Shown: in pieces, positions 1 to 11,800 of the stretch
Layout: the number at the start of each line of letters is the position of its first letter
How positions within the stretch are numbered: the first letter of the stretch is position 1
Origin: an uncultured Pelagibacteraceae bacterium
GTDB taxonomy: Bacteria; Pseudomonadota; Alphaproteobacteria; Pelagibacterales; Pelagibacteraceae
DNA length: 64,000 bases
Assembly (NCBI GenBank): GCA_902601235.1
Contig: CACKMG010000002.1
Coordinates: 1-64,000 of the forward strand
Direction: 5' to 3'
The notes under the pieces: model-generated
What the model saw: the letters and a program-made list of their open reading frames with translations, nothing else
The model's database searches: none
What the model was told of the DNA's origin: nothing
Made by a program: the position numbers and the translations under genes

Positions 1-3000
1 TTCTTTGGATTTGTCATATATAAACGCCATTCCACCTGTCATACCTGCAGCAAAATTATCACCAACTGATCCTAAAATTACAGCTGTACCTCCTGTCATA
101 TATTCACATCCGTTTGAATCACAGCCTTCAACAACTGTTGTAGCGCCTGAGTTTCTAACTGCAAATCGATCACCAGCTTGCCCTGCAGCTAAGAGTTTTC
201 CAGATGTTGCTCCATATAAAACAGTATTTCCAATAATTGTATTTTCATTAGATATCAAATTACTTTCATCTGACAGTTTAATAACTATTGTTGCCCCCGA
301 TAATCCTTTACCGACATAGTCATTTGCGTCTCCTTTAAGATTTAACTTTAATCCTTTTGCTGAAAACGCTCCAAAGGATTGTCCAGCTGAACCTTTGAAA
401 CTTAAAGTAAGAAAATTTTTTTCTAATTTTTCATAACCATACTTTTTAAAGAGATAATGCGAGATTCTAGTGCCCACCGCCCTATTTGTATTTTTAATTA
501 AAAACTCCTTTTCAATCTTCTCTGATTTATCTAATGATTTTTCTATCTCAGGCCAAATTTCTTGATCTAATGTTGTAGGAACCTCATTTATTTCTTGATT
601 TTCGCAATATCTTTTATTGTTTCCTGGGTCTGCTTGAACAAAAAGAGGGTTCAAGTCTAAGTCATCTAAATTTGGTGAAGCTTTATTAACCTGCATTAAT
701 AAATCTGTTCTTCCAATTATATCATTTAAGGATTTGAACCCTAATTCAGCTAAAATTTCTCTAACTTCTGAAGCAATAAATGTGAATAAATTCACAACTT
801 TATCTGGTGATCCATTAAATTTTTCTCTTAGTTTTTCATCTTGAGTGCATACACCGACGGGACAAGTATTTGAATGACATTGTCTTACCATAATACAACC
901 CATCGCAACTAAAGCAGTCGTAGCAACACCATATTCCTCTGCTCCCATCATGGCTGCAATAACTACGTCTCTTCCTGTTTTAATACCTCCATCAGTTCTC
1001 AATGTAACTTTATGTCTAAGATTATTGAGAGTAAGAACCTGATTAGCTTCAGTTAGTCCCATTTCCCAAGGGATGCCAACATATTTAACACTTGTTTGAG
1101 GTGTTGCTCCAGTTCCCCCATTATGACCTGAAATCAATATAATATCTGCTTTTGCTTTTGCTACTCCTGCAGCAATTGTTCCTACGCCTGAAGATGCAAC
1201 TAATTTGACACCAATTCTTGCTTTTGGATTAATTTGTTTCAAATCATAAATTAATTGAGCAAGATCTTCGATTGAATAAATATCATGATGAGGTGGTGGA
1301 GAAATTAATGTTACACCTGGAGTCGAATGTCTCAAACGAGCTATCTCATCAGTAACTTTAAAACCTGGCAACTGACCACCTTCACCAGGTTTTGCTCCCT
1401 GAGCAATCTTTATTTCGATTTCATTACAATTATTTAAATAATTAACAGTTACTCCAAACCTTGCTGAAGCAATCTGTTTTACTCTTGAATTCGCACTATC
1501 TCCATTATCCATAAAATCAAATCTTTTTTCATCCTCACCACCTTCACCACTACAAGATGCACCTTTAATCCTATTCATGCCAATAGCTAAAGTTTCATGA
1601 GCTTCCTTAGATAATGCTCCATGTGACATACTTCCGCTTCCAAATCTTTTTAAAATCTTTTCTACTGGTTCAACTTCCGATAACTCTATTGAAGGGCTTA
1701 ATTTCTTTTTTCTAAAATTCACCAAATCTCTTAAATTGATTGGTGGTAAATTATAAATACCCTCAGCATATTTCTTGTAAGTATCATAAGAGTTAGAGCC
1801 TACCGCACTTTGCAACATGTGTATAAGTCTACCTTGATATTGATGAGTTTCACCATTTTTTCTGTATCTGTAAATACCACCTATTGGTAATACCGTTTCT
1901 GTACTTTCAAATGCTTCTTTGTGAATTTCTCTAATTTTTTTTTCAATACCAGTAAGACCTATTCCAGATATTTTTGAAGTTACTCCTGGAAAATAATCAT
2001 CAACAACAGTTCTACTTAGTCCAACAGTTTCAAAATTACATCCTCCTCTATAAGAACTCAAAACAGAAATTCCCATCTTAGACATTATTTTTAAAAGACC
2101 AGCATTAACCGACTTGATATATCTTTGAACACATTCATCAAAGCTAAATTGACCAAAAAGTTTTTTTGAATGTCTTTGATATAAACTATCAAAAGCTAAA
2201 TACGGATTTATTGTAGTAGCACCAACCCCAATTAGAGTTGCAAATGAATGCGTATCTAAAGCTTCTCCAGACTGAACATTGATAGAAACATATCCTCTCA
2301 ATTTTTTTTCTATTAAAAAAGTATTTATGGCTCCTACACATAACAACATTGGCATTGGTAATTTTTGAGAAGAAAGGTCTTTATCGCTAAGAATAATTTG
2401 TGTTATACCTTGTCTAACAGATATTTCTGCTTCCTTTTGAATTCTTTTAATAGCATTAGCTAAACTTTCCTCTTGAGTAAAAGTACAATCTATATTTATA
2501 GAATTTTTACCAAAAAAATTGATAAATTTATTGAATTGTGAATTAGATAAAATAGGACTGTTTAAAACATAAATATTTTCTTTTGTTAAAGTATCAAAAT
2601 CTAAGATATTTCCCAAATTTCCAAATCTTGTTTTTAAACTCATCACTTTATTTTCTCTTAATGAGTCTATTGGAGGGTTAGTGACTTGACTAAAATTTTG
2701 TCTAAAAAAATGATATAGTGGTCTATACCTATCAGATAAGACAGCTAAAGGTGTGTCATCACCCATGGAACCTATTGCCTCTTTTGCATCTTCCGCCATA
2801 GGATGTAAAATAAGTTCCAAGTCCTCCAAACTTATTCCAAAAGTATATTGTCTTCTTCTCAAATTTTCTCCCTCAAAATTATTTTGTTCATTTGAGATGT
2901 TTAATTTTTCATCTAAATCTATAATTTGCGAATTGAAATGTTTAAATTCTTTAGCCAAATAATCTTTTATTTGAGCATTAGAAAAAATTTTTCCTTTTTC

Positions 3001-4263
3001 TATTCTTACACCAATAATTTCACCCGGACCTAATCTACCTTTGGATAAAATTTTTTTTTCGTTTAATTCAATCATTCCAGTTTCAGATCCTGCAAAAAGC
3101 ATCTTATCTTTTGTAATCGCATACCTGAGAGGTCTAAGTCCATTTCTATCATTGGCAGCTATAACCCATTCATTATCCGTTGCCGCTATAGCCGCAGGTC
3201 CATCCCAAGGCTCCATAGTGCTATTTAAAAAATTAAATAATTGTTGATGGTTTCTTGGTAACGTTTTATTTTTTTTTGACCAAGCATCTGGGATTAACAT
3301 TAATTTTGCCAAAGGTGCTGGCTGGCCTGATTTGTTCAGTAATTCAAAAACGTTATCTAGTGCTGCAGAGTCAGAGACTCCTTTTTGAATAACTGGCTTT
3401 AAATTTTCTATATCCTCAAAAAGTGGACTACTCATTTCCTGTTCATGAACTCGCATCCAATTTTTATTTCCTTTATAAGTATTAATTTCTCCATTATGTG
3501 CAATTGCTCTGAATGGCTGAGCTAAACTCCAACTAGGAGCTGTATTAGTTGAAAATCTTTGATGAAATATTGCGTATCTTGAAACAAATCTTTTATCCCT
3601 TAAATCTAAATAAAAATCTGATATCGCCTGAGCTAGATATAACCCCTTGTAAATTATTGATTTTGAACTGATTGAACAAATATAAAAGTTGTTTAGTGAT
3701 AATTCGAATGCTTTATTTTCAATTTTTTTTCTTGTTTCATAAATTTTTCTCTCTAAATTTTTATCAACTAAATTTGGGTCATTGGGTTTAAATAAAACCT
3801 GAATAATTTCAGGCATAGTTTGGAATGCTTTTTCACCTAAAATTTTAGGATTTACAGGAACTTGTCTCCAACCATAAATGCTAAAATCATTCTTGGTTAA
3901 CTCACTTTCTACAATAGTTTTACAGCTCTCCTGTGAAGTATAATCATTTCTGGGTAAAAATATCATACCAACACAAATTTCTGAATTATCGTAGTCATGA
4001 CCAGTTACTTCGATTTTTTCTATAAAAAAGTCTTTTGGTATTTCAACATGTATACCTGCACCATCACCTGTTTTTCCATCAGCATCAACAGCACCTCTGT
4101 GCCAAACTGCTTTTAAAGCTTCAATACCATATTCAACAATCTTTCTAGATTTTTTTCCCTCCGTTGAAACAATCACTCCGACACCGCAAGCATCATGTTC
4201 CATATCTTTTGAATAAACATGATTTTCAGTTAAGAGTTTTAGATTTTTTTGATAATTATACAT
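1..4263 (-). CDS. gltB: glutamate synthase (NADPH) large subunit, partial (C-terminus beyond window start)
   Basis: Minus-strand frame open from ATG at 4263 to position 1; N-terminus reads MYNYQKNLKLLTENHVYSKDMEHDACGVGVIVSTEGKKSR, the class II glutamine amidotransferase start of GltB; directly downstream of gltD with TAATG overlap. Confidence 0.95.
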   Translation of the reverse strand, partial: MYNYQKNLKLLTENHVYSKDMEHDACGVGVIVSTEGKKSRKIVEYGIEALKAVWHRGAVDADGKTGDGAGIHVEIPKDFFIEKIEVTGHDYDNSEICVGMIFLPRNDYTSQESCKTIVESELTKNDFSIYGWRQVPVNPKILGEKAFQTMPEIIQVLFKPNDPNLVDKNLERKIYETRKKIENKAFELSLNNFYICSISSKSIIYKGLYLAQAISDFYLDLRDKRFVSRYAIFHQRFSTNTAPSWSLAQPFRAIAHNGEINTYKGNKNWMRVHEQEMSSPLFEDIENLKPVIQKGVSDSAALDNVFELLNKSGQPAPLAKLMLIPDAWSKKNKTLPRNHQQLFNFLNSTMEPWDGPAAIAATDNEWVIAANDRNGLRPLRYAITKDKMLFAGSETGMIELNEKKILSKGRLGPGEIIGVRIEKGKIFSNAQIKDYLAKEFKHFNSQIIDLDEKLNISNEQNNFEGENLRRRQYTFGISLEDLELILHPMAEDAKEAIGSMGDDTPLAVLSDRYRPLYHFFRQNFSQVTNPPIDSLRENKVMSLKTRFGNLGNILDFDTLTKENIYVLNSPILSNSQFNKFINFFGKNSINIDCTFTQEESLANAIKRIQKEAEISVRQGITQIILSDKDLSSQKLPMPMLLCVGAINTFLIEKKLRGYVSINVQSGEALDTHSFATLIGVGATTINPYLAFDSLYQRHSKKLFGQFSFDECVQRYIKSVNAGLLKIMSKMGISVLSSYRGGCNFETVGLSRTVVDDYFPGVTSKISGIGLTGIEKKIREIHKEAFESTETVLPIGGIYRYRKNGETHQYQGRLIHMLQSAVGSNSYDTYKKYAEGIYNLPPINLRDLVNFRKKKLSPSIELSEVEPVEKILKRFGSGSMSHGALSKEAHETLAIGMNRIKGASCSGEGGEDEKRFDFMDNGDSANSRVKQIASARFGVTVNYLNNCNEIEIKIAQGAKPGEGGQLPGFKVTDEIARLRHSTPGVTLISPPPHHDIYSIEDLAQLIYDLKQINPKARIGVKLVASSGVGTIAAGVAKAKADIILISGHNGGTGATPQTSVKYVGIPWEMGLTEANQVLTLNNLRHKVTLRTDGGIKTGRDVVIAAMMGAEEYGVATTALVAMGCIMVRQCHSNTCPVGVCTQDEKLREKFNGSPDKVVNLFTFIASEVREILAELGFKSLNDIIGRTDLLMQVNKASPNLDDLDLNPLFVQADPGNNKRYCENQEINEVPTTLDQEIWPEIEKSLDKSEKIEKEFLIKNTNRAVGTRISHYLFKKYGYEKLEKNFLTLSFKGSAGQSFGAFSAKGLKLNLKGDANDYVGKGLSGATIVIKLSDESNLISNENTIIGNTVLYGATSGKLLAAGQAGDRFAVRNSGATTVVEGCDSNGCEYMTGGTAVILGSVGDNFAAGMTGGMAFIYDKSKE

Positions 4264-5702
4264 TAAGCTACTTTTGTTTTTTTTAATTCGTTATTTTCAA
4301 GATAATTTTTTATAGAGAAAGCTGCATCTCTACCATCCTTGATAGCCCAAACAACAAGCGATGCACCTCTAACTATATCTCCAGCAGCAAAAACTCCATT
4401 TAAGTTCGTTTCCATAGTATCAAAGTTTGTTTTTAAAGTTCCCCATTTTGTTACTTGTAGTGCTTTTGAGTCAAACAAATGTGGTAAGTCTTCAGGGTCA
4501 AATCCAAGAGCCTTGATAACCATGTCAGCTTTAATTTCAAATTCTGATCCTTCCTTTACTTGAGGTTTCCGTCTTCCTGAGTCATCAGGTTCACCAAGTT
4601 GAATTTGATCAACAATTAATTTTTCTATCTTATTAGTACCTTTGAATTCTTTTGGACTTGTTAACCAAACAAATTCAATACCTTCCTCCTCTGCATTAGC
4701 AACTTCTCTTGCAGACCCCGGCATATTTTCTCTATCTCTTCTATAAAGACACTTGACTGACTTTGCTTTTTGTCTAACGGCAGTTCTAACGCAATCCATA
4801 GCTGTGTCACCACCACCAATAACTACAACATCTTTTCCTTCTGCATTTAAAATTCCTTTATCAAATAAATCAACTTTATCGCCTAAACCTTTTTTATTCG
4901 AGGCTGTTAAAAAATCCATCGCTGGAAAAATATTTTCCAAATCATTACCCAGTAAATTTATTTCTCGTGCTTTATATACCCCCGTAGCAATCAAAATTGC
5001 ATCATGTTTTTTTCTTAATTGATCTAAAGTAGCATCTTTACCTACTTCGAAGTTTTGCACAAATTCTATACCACCATCTTTAAGAAGTTTTGTACGTCTT
5101 TCAACCACATGTTTTTCTAATTTGAAATTTGGAATACCATAAATTAATAATCCACCTGCTCGATCATAACGATCGTAGACAGTAATTTTATATCCATTCT
5201 TTCTTAATTGTTCAGCTGCGGCCAAACCTGCTGGTCCTGCTCCAATAATACCAACACTTTGATCTTTCTCATATTTTACCTCGATTGGTTTAACCCACCC
5301 TTTTTCCCATGCATTATCTGTTATATATTTTTCTACCGATCCTATTGTAACAGTCCCATGACCTGATTGTTCTATCACGCAATTACCTTCACAAAGACGA
5401 TCTTGTGGGCATATTCTTCCACAAACTTCAGGCATATTATTAGTACTTTGAGATAATTCATAAGCTTCTTTCAATCTTCCTTCCGCTGTTAATTTAAGCC
5501 AATCTGGAATGTTGTTACTTAGAGGGCAATGAACTTGGCAGAATGGCACTCCACATTGAGAGCATCTACTTGATTGTTCTTGAGCCTTTTGCTTTATGAA
5601 ATCATCATAAATCTCTTTGAAATCATCTTTTCTATTGCTAACATCTCTTTTAGGTGGAGTTTGTTGACCTATTTTTACAAATTTAAGCATTTTATCAGTC
5701 AT
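4263..5702 (-). CDS. gltD: glutamate synthase small subunit
   Basis: ORF 479 aa; CSQCGVPFCQVHCPLSNNIPDW Fe-S motif, GAGPAGLAAAEQL and GGGDTAMDCVRTA dinucleotide motifs. Confidence 0.97.
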   Translation of the reverse strand: MTDKMLKFVKIGQQTPPKRDVSNRKDDFKEIYDDFIKQKAQEQSSRCSQCGVPFCQVHCPLSNNIPDWLKLTAEGRLKEAYELSQSTNNMPEVCGRICPQDRLCEGNCVIEQSGHGTVTIGSVEKYITDNAWEKGWVKPIEVKYEKDQSVGIIGAGPAGLAAAEQLRKNGYKITVYDRYDRAGGLLIYGIPNFKLEKHVVERRTKLLKDGGIEFVQNFEVGKDATLDQLRKKHDAILIATGVYKAREINLLGNDLENIFPAMDFLTASNKKGLGDKVDLFDKGILNAEGKDVVVIGGGDTAMDCVRTAVRQKAKSVKCLYRRDRENMPGSAREVANAEEEGIEFVWLTSPKEFKGTNKIEKLIVDQIQLGEPDDSGRRKPQVKEGSEFEIKADMVIKALGFDPEDLPHLFDSKALQVTKWGTLKTNFDTMETNLNGVFAAGDIVRGASLVVWAIKDGRDAAFSIKNYLENNELKKTKVA

Positions 5703-5757
5703 ATTTTTTTTAATTTATGGCAAAATATACATTGTTTTTATTAGTAAAAGAATTATT

Positions 5758-5778
5758 TAGGTCAGTATCTATGACCTA
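5758..5778. repeat. 7-bp perfect inverted repeat TAGGTCA-GTATCT-A-TGACCTA between gltD and uppP
   Basis: Read directly in the divergent intergenic region; no T-run follows on either strand. Confidence 0.5.
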
Positions 5779-5884
5779 TGTTTAGTAAAAATTAGCTTAT
5801 AATATAGTAATTTCAAATTTTGCATACCTACTATGATAAAATCGAATTGTTTTAAAAGGATATTTTTTAAGTTACGACACTTAT

Positions 5885-6652
5885 ATGTTTCAAGAATTTA
5901 TAGAAATTCTAATTTTATCAGCAATTCAAGGCATATCTGAATTTTTACCAATTAGTTCCTCTGCACATCTAATTATAGTTTCTAGCCTGTATGATCTTAA
6001 AGCAAGTTCACTGTTAATTGACATTAGTTTACATTTAGGTTCTTTGTTGGCAATAATATTTTTTTTTAGAAAAGATTTATTTAACCTTAAACAAAATCAA
6101 AAATTATTGAAATTAATTATAATTGGCTCAATACCACTTATTACTTTTGGATACATACTATATTCGACTGAATTAATAAGTTATTTAAGAAATATTAAAG
6201 TTATAGCATGGACTACATTATCTTTTGGGATCATTTTATACTTTGCTGATAAGAGCAAAATTAATCAAAATATTTCTTCCAACCTAAACATAAAATCTAT
6301 TTTATTAATTGGAATATTTCAAATACTTGCTCTAATACCTGGTGTTAGTAGAGCAGGAATTACTATAACTGCCGCAAGGTTTTTAAAATTCAATAGAGTA
6401 GACTCAGGTAAAATTTCATTTTTACTATCTATACCTGCCTTAGCCGGAGCGAGTTTTCTCGGATTAAAGGATTTACAGAATGAATCTTTAGAAATAAATA
6501 TATTAACAATTATTGCTGTAATTTTATCTTTTCTATTTTCTTATGTAACAGTAAAATATTTTTTAGATTATTTAAATAAATTTTCATTAAATATTTTTGT
6601 AATATATAGATTAATAATTGCTTTTGTTTTATTCTCAATAATTTATTTTTAA
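5885..6652 (+). CDS. uppP: undecaprenyl-diphosphatase (BacA family)
   Basis: ORF 255 aa; QGISEFLPISSSAHL and PGVSRAGITITAARFL motifs. Confidence 0.95.
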   Translation: MFQEFIEILILSAIQGISEFLPISSSAHLIIVSSLYDLKASSLLIDISLHLGSLLAIIFFFRKDLFNLKQNQKLLKLIIIGSIPLITFGYILYSTELISYLRNIKVIAWTTLSFGIILYFADKSKINQNISSNLNIKSILLIGIFQILALIPGVSRAGITITAARFLKFNRVDSGKISFLLSIPALAGASFLGLKDLQNESLEINILTIIAVILSFLFSYVTVKYFLDYLNKFSLNIFVIYRLIIAFVLFSIIYF

Positions 6653-7539
6653 GCTGGCCGTTTTATCAAAGGTAGTAGTTGGGATAATAAAACACCACAT
6701 AATATAAAGAAACAACCTAATAAATTATTAAATCCTAATATTTGATTTAATAAAAACCAAGCTGCAATTGTTGCAAAAACACCCTCTAATGAAAAAATTA
6801 TTGCTGCCGGTGCAGGGGTAATATTTTTTTGAGCATAAATTTGTAAAACAAATGCAAATCCTCCCGAAAGAATTCCTGCGTATAAAATTGAGTCTATTTC
6901 ATTTAAAATATTTTCAATTATAAATTCTTCATAAATAAATCCAATTATAAAAGAAAATAAGGCTACTAATAAAGTCTGAATAGCACCTAAGGTTAAAGGC
7001 AAATCATATTTAGTAACTATTATTCCAGTAAAAATGATATGAGTACTCCAAAATAAAGCTCCTAATACCACAAGTGTATCGCCAAGTCTTACTGTTGCGT
7101 CGTGAAAATTAGTAAGAAGATAACCACCAATTAAACATAGAACCACAGAAGGCCATACACTCCAATGTATTGATTTTCTTTTAAATAAAAAAATTATTAT
7201 TGGTACCATGGGGACATAGAAAATTGTAAAAAAGGCTGCATTTGCTACATCAGTATAAAGAAGAGCCAACTGTTGTAATGCAGAACCTAAAAAAAGTGAT
7301 AAGCCTATTAAAAAAGACAAAAAAACAAATGTTTTAATATCTAATTTAAATTCTGATTTGAATTTTTTTAACTCAAATAAAAATGCCAGAGGAACAATCG
7401 CTAAAAAGCCTACAAAAAATCTAACAGCATTAAAAGTAAAAGGTCCTATGTTATCCATGCCAGTATCTTGTGCGATAAAAGTAGTTCCCCAAATAAATGT
7501 ACATAATAATGCACTGATTAATGAGACTGTTTTTGACAT
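6649..7539 (-). CDS. DMT/EamA family transporter
   Basis: ORF 296 aa, multiple TM segments, FIWGTTFIAQ N-terminus typical of EamA. Confidence 0.85.
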   Translation of the reverse strand: MSKTVSLISALLCTFIWGTTFIAQDTGMDNIGPFTFNAVRFFVGFLAIVPLAFLFELKKFKSEFKLDIKTFVFLSFLIGLSLFLGSALQQLALLYTDVANAAFFTIFYVPMVPIIIFLFKRKSIHWSVWPSVVLCLIGGYLLTNFHDATVRLGDTLVVLGALFWSTHIIFTGIIVTKYDLPLTLGAIQTLLVALFSFIIGFIYEEFIIENILNEIDSILYAGILSGGFAFVLQIYAQKNITPAPAAIIFSLEGVFATIAAWFLLNQILGFNNLLGCFFILCGVLLSQLLPLIKRPA

Positions 7540-7548
7540 AATCTTTAA

Positions 7549-8808
7549 TTAGATAGCTAACTTATATGCAAAGTTTTTTCCTAAATTTTCTTTTAACTCA
7601 TTATTAAAACGTGCTGCTTCTGCGCCATCGATGATTCTATGATCATAAGATAATGATAAAGGCAAAATAGTTCTTGTAACGAATTTTCCATCTAAGAAAA
7701 CTTGTTTTTTTTCAGATCTTCCGATTCCCAAAATTGCAACTTCAGGAAAATTTATAATAGGTGTGAAAAATGATCCACCAATCCCTCCTAAGCTTGTTAT
7801 TGTCATAGATCCACCAAACAATTCTTTTTTATCAATTTTAAGATTTCTGCATTGATCACTTAAATTTTTAAGTTCAGAACTTATCAAATTAATATTCTTA
7901 TTATCAGCATTCCTTAGTTTTGGGACCATCAAACCATGAGGAGTATCAACAGCTATTCCAATATGATAATATTTTTTAACAGTCATTTTTCCCCCGTCAA
8001 TATCATCAATAGAGCTATTAAAATTTGGGAATTTTTTTAATGATGCAGTCAAAGCTTTAACAATAAAAGCTAGAGGTGTGATCTTTTTTTTTTCTCCTGT
8101 GTATATGTCAGTCAGTGATGTTCTAAATTCTTCTAGTTCAGTGATATCCGCTTCATCATGATTAGTCACATGTGGAATATTTGTCCAAGAATTCATTAGA
8201 TATTTTGAAGATAATTTTTTAATTCTAGGTATATCTTTTATTTCTACCTTTCCAAATTCTGAGTGAGCAAATTCCTGTTTTATTTTTTCACTACTTTTAT
8301 TTTCATTGTTAACTAAATTTTTAGATTTCGAAGCAACAAATAATTTTATATCTTTCTCGATAACTCTACCTTTGCGTTCACTACCTACAACTTGATCAAT
8401 ATCTACCCCAAGTTCTCTAGCAAATTTTCGAACTTTTGGACTTGCAGATGATATACTGAGAACTTTATTTTGATCGATTGAAGTCTTTTGAGCCGCTGGT
8501 TTTATTTCATGAGTTTTTTTTGGTTTTTTTTCAATAGCTGGTTTTTCACTTGTTTTTTTCTGTTCTTCATTGATACTTTCTAGAATTAAAATTAAGTCAC
8601 CCTCTGAAACTTTATCTCCTACCTTTATTTTTAAAGTTTTAATTTTTCCATCAAAAGCTGAAGGAATTTCTACGCTAGATTTGTCACTCTCTATTGTTAT
8701 TAAAGGATCATTTTTTTTTAGAGTTTGACCTTCAGACACTAAAACTTCTATCACCTCTACATCTTTGAAATCTCCAATATTGGGAATTTTAATTTCTATT
8801 TCTGACAT
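7549..8808 (-). CDS. aceF: pyruvate dehydrogenase E2, dihydrolipoamide acetyltransferase (one lipoyl domain)
   Basis: ORF 419 aa; lipoyl domain ESDKSSVEIP, peripheral subunit-binding domain ASPKVRKFARELGVDIDQVVGSERKGRV, catalytic LSLSYDHRIIDGAEAARF. Confidence 0.95.
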   Translation of the reverse strand: MSEIEIKIPNIGDFKDVEVIEVLVSEGQTLKKNDPLITIESDKSSVEIPSAFDGKIKTLKIKVGDKVSEGDLILILESINEEQKKTSEKPAIEKKPKKTHEIKPAAQKTSIDQNKVLSISSASPKVRKFARELGVDIDQVVGSERKGRVIEKDIKLFVASKSKNLVNNENKSSEKIKQEFAHSEFGKVEIKDIPRIKKLSSKYLMNSWTNIPHVTNHDEADITELEEFRTSLTDIYTGEKKKITPLAFIVKALTASLKKFPNFNSSIDDIDGGKMTVKKYYHIGIAVDTPHGLMVPKLRNADNKNINLISSELKNLSDQCRNLKIDKKELFGGSMTITSLGGIGGSFFTPIINFPEVAILGIGRSEKKQVFLDGKFVTRTILPLSLSYDHRIIDGAEAARFNNELKENLGKNFAYKLAI

Positions 8809-11800
8809 TATAATTTGGTTGGCATTGGTTTATTACTATCAATTTTGTATTTTTTAATTGCTTCTTTGGCATACTTGGATGCAATTAGTTGTTCTTTTGC
8901 TAATACACTTAATCCATATGTGACTACATGCTCCTTATCAACTTCAAAGAAATTTCTTAAGTTTTTTCTTGTATCACTTCGCCCAAACCCATCTGTTCCT
9001 AGTGAATAAAAGCTTTTATTAATGTATGGTCTAATTTGATCTGAATTCATTCTCATGTAATCTGAAGCAGCCAAAATAGGTCCTTCTGTTTTACTCAAAC
9101 ATTTTTCAACATAAGACTTCTTTGGTTCCTTATCTGGATTTAAAAGATTATATCTTTCTACTTCTAAACCGTCTCTTCTTAACTCATTAAAGCTTGTTAC
9201 GCTCCAAATCTCACTATCTATCTGATATTCTCTCTGTAATATTTCAGCACCTGCTATCATTTCTCTTAAAATTGTACCAGATCCCAAAAATTGAATTTTA
9301 GTTTTTTTATATTTATTGAACTCTTTAATTTTATACATACCTTTTAAAATTCCCTCTTCACAAGATTTATCTTTAGGCATAGCTGGATGAGGATAATTTT
9401 CATTCATTGTTGTAATGTAGTAGAAGATATTCTCTTTTTTTTCATGCATCCTTTTTAATCCATCTCTAAAAATAACTGCTAGTTCATAATGAAAAGTTGG
9501 ATCATATGATACACAGTTTGGAATTGTTGATGCAGTAAGATGACTGTGACCGTCTTGATGCTGTAAACCTTCACCTGCTAAAGTTGTTCTTCCAGCTGTA
9601 GCTCCAATTAAAAATCCCCTAGACTGACTATCTGCACCTGCCCATGCGAGGTCTCCTATTCTTTGAAATCCAAACATTGAGTAAAAAAGATAAATAGGTA
9701 TCATCTCAATATCGTGATTTGTGTATGAAGTTCCTGCAGCAATCCATGAGGACATTGCTCCAGCTTCTGTAATTCCTTCCTCTAAAACTTGACCACTTTT
9801 TTCCTCCCTGTATGAGCTTAATTGAGCAGAGTCTTCGGGTTCATATTTTTGTCCTTCATGAGCGTAAATCCCTACTTTTTGAAAGAAACCCTCCATACCA
9901 AATGTTCTAGCCTCATCAGGTATAATAGGGACTAATCGGGGCGCAACATTTTTGTCTCTTAGTAGATTTGTAAGCATTCTAACTAATGCCATGGTGGTAG
10001 ACATTTCTTTTTCACCAGTTGAAAGTTTCATATTGTCAAAAATATCCTTCGGGGGGGCTTTAATTGATTTTGCATAAGTAGTTCTTTCTGGAATAAACCC
10101 ACCTAATTGAAGTCTTCTTTCTTTAATGTATTTAATCTCAGGAGAATTTTGATCAGGTTTATAATATTCAATATTCTTTACCTGTTGGTCGGTTAAAGGA
10201 ACATCAAATCTATCTCTGTAATACATTAAATCATCAACATCTAATTTTTTTGTTTGATGAGTAGTATTTACACTTTCTCCACTTTTACCCATACCATAAC
10301 CTTTGATAGTTTTTGCAATTACAACAGTTGGGCTTCCAATATTTTTAGATGCTTTGTCGTATGCGGCAAATACTTTATGAGGATCATGGCCACCTCTATT
10401 TAATCTCCAGATATCTTTATCTGAAAGACTAGAAACTAATTCTTTAGTTTCTGGATATTTTCCAAAAAATTTTTCTCTTACATAAGCTCCATCTCTTGCT
10501 TTCATTGCTTGATATTCACCGTCGACTGTTTCGTTCATTGTTTTCACCAAATGACCTGTTTTATCATTTGCTAACAATTGATCCCAATAAGACCCCCATA
10601 TCACTTTAATAACATTCCAACCTGCACCTCTAAAAATTCCCTCTAATTCTTGTATAATTTTTCCATTACCTCGTACAGGTCCATCTAATCTTTGAAGATT
10701 ACAATTTACAACAAATATAAGATTATCTAATTTTTCCCTTGCAGCTAAACCTATTGCTCCAAGAGACTCTGGCTCATCCATTTCTCCATCACCCAAAAAT
10801 GCCCAAACCTTTCTGCCTTCATCTTTAATTAGGCCTCTATTAATTAAATATTTCATATATCTAGCTTGATATATAGCTAGCATGGGTCCTAATCCCATTG
10901 AAACAGTTGGAAATTGCCAAAAGTTTGGCATTAACCATGGATGAGGGTATGAGGACAATCCACCTGGTTTTACCTCTTGTCTAAAACTGTCTAATTGTTT
11001 TTCATCCAGTCTTCCCTCGAGAAATGCTCTCGCATACATACCAGGTGCACTATGTCCTTGAAAATAAACTAAATCTCCTCCAAATTTATTATTCTTAGCT
11101 CTCCAAAAATGATTCATTCCAACATCATATAATGTAGCAGCAGATGCAAATGTTCCTATATGACCTCCAAGTTCAGGAAATTTTTTATTTGCCCTCACTA
11201 CCATCGCAGCAGCATTCCATCTAATTAAAGATCTTATTCTTCTCTCAATATTTTGATCACCATTAGATTTTTTTTCATCAGCTACAGGGATCGTATTTAT
11301 ATAAGGAGTGTTTTGTGTGTATGGGATATTAGCTCCTTCCATATACGCTTTATTAATTAATTCCTTAATTAAATAATGAGCTCTCTGATTTCCATCTTTC
11401 TCTATGACATCTGAAAGAGATTCCAACCATTCACTTGTCTCTAATGGATCAATATCTCCTTCATTTACAACCTTAATTATTTCGGATTTCTCTTTTTCAT
11501 TTCTTAGAATTGGTTTTTTTTGTTCTTGATTTTTTTTTAAAGAATTTTCTGCTTCTTGAATTAAATTTTCAGTATTTTTTGGAACATCTTCTAAAGAGGA
11601 AAGATTTTGATCAATACTGGATATATTTAAAATTAAATCACCCTTTGAAACTTTATCACCAACTTTTACAGCTATAGATTGGATTTTTCCTGAAAAAATT
11701 GACGGTATTTCAACACTGGATTTATCACTTTCTATTGTTACTACAGGATCATTCTTTTTAATTTCTTGACCTTCTTTAACCAATAATTCTATCACTTCAA

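Noticed and set aside
5-3247. Short plus-strand ORFs (104, 69, 68 aa) in the first 3.3 kb
   Set aside because: Antisense to the continuously open gltB frame; composition typical of shadow ORFs.
5716-5785. 22-aa ORF MAKYTLFLLVKELFRSVSMTYV in the gltD-uppP gap
   Set aside because: Too short, no RBS, and overlaps the inverted repeat; indistinguishable from chance.
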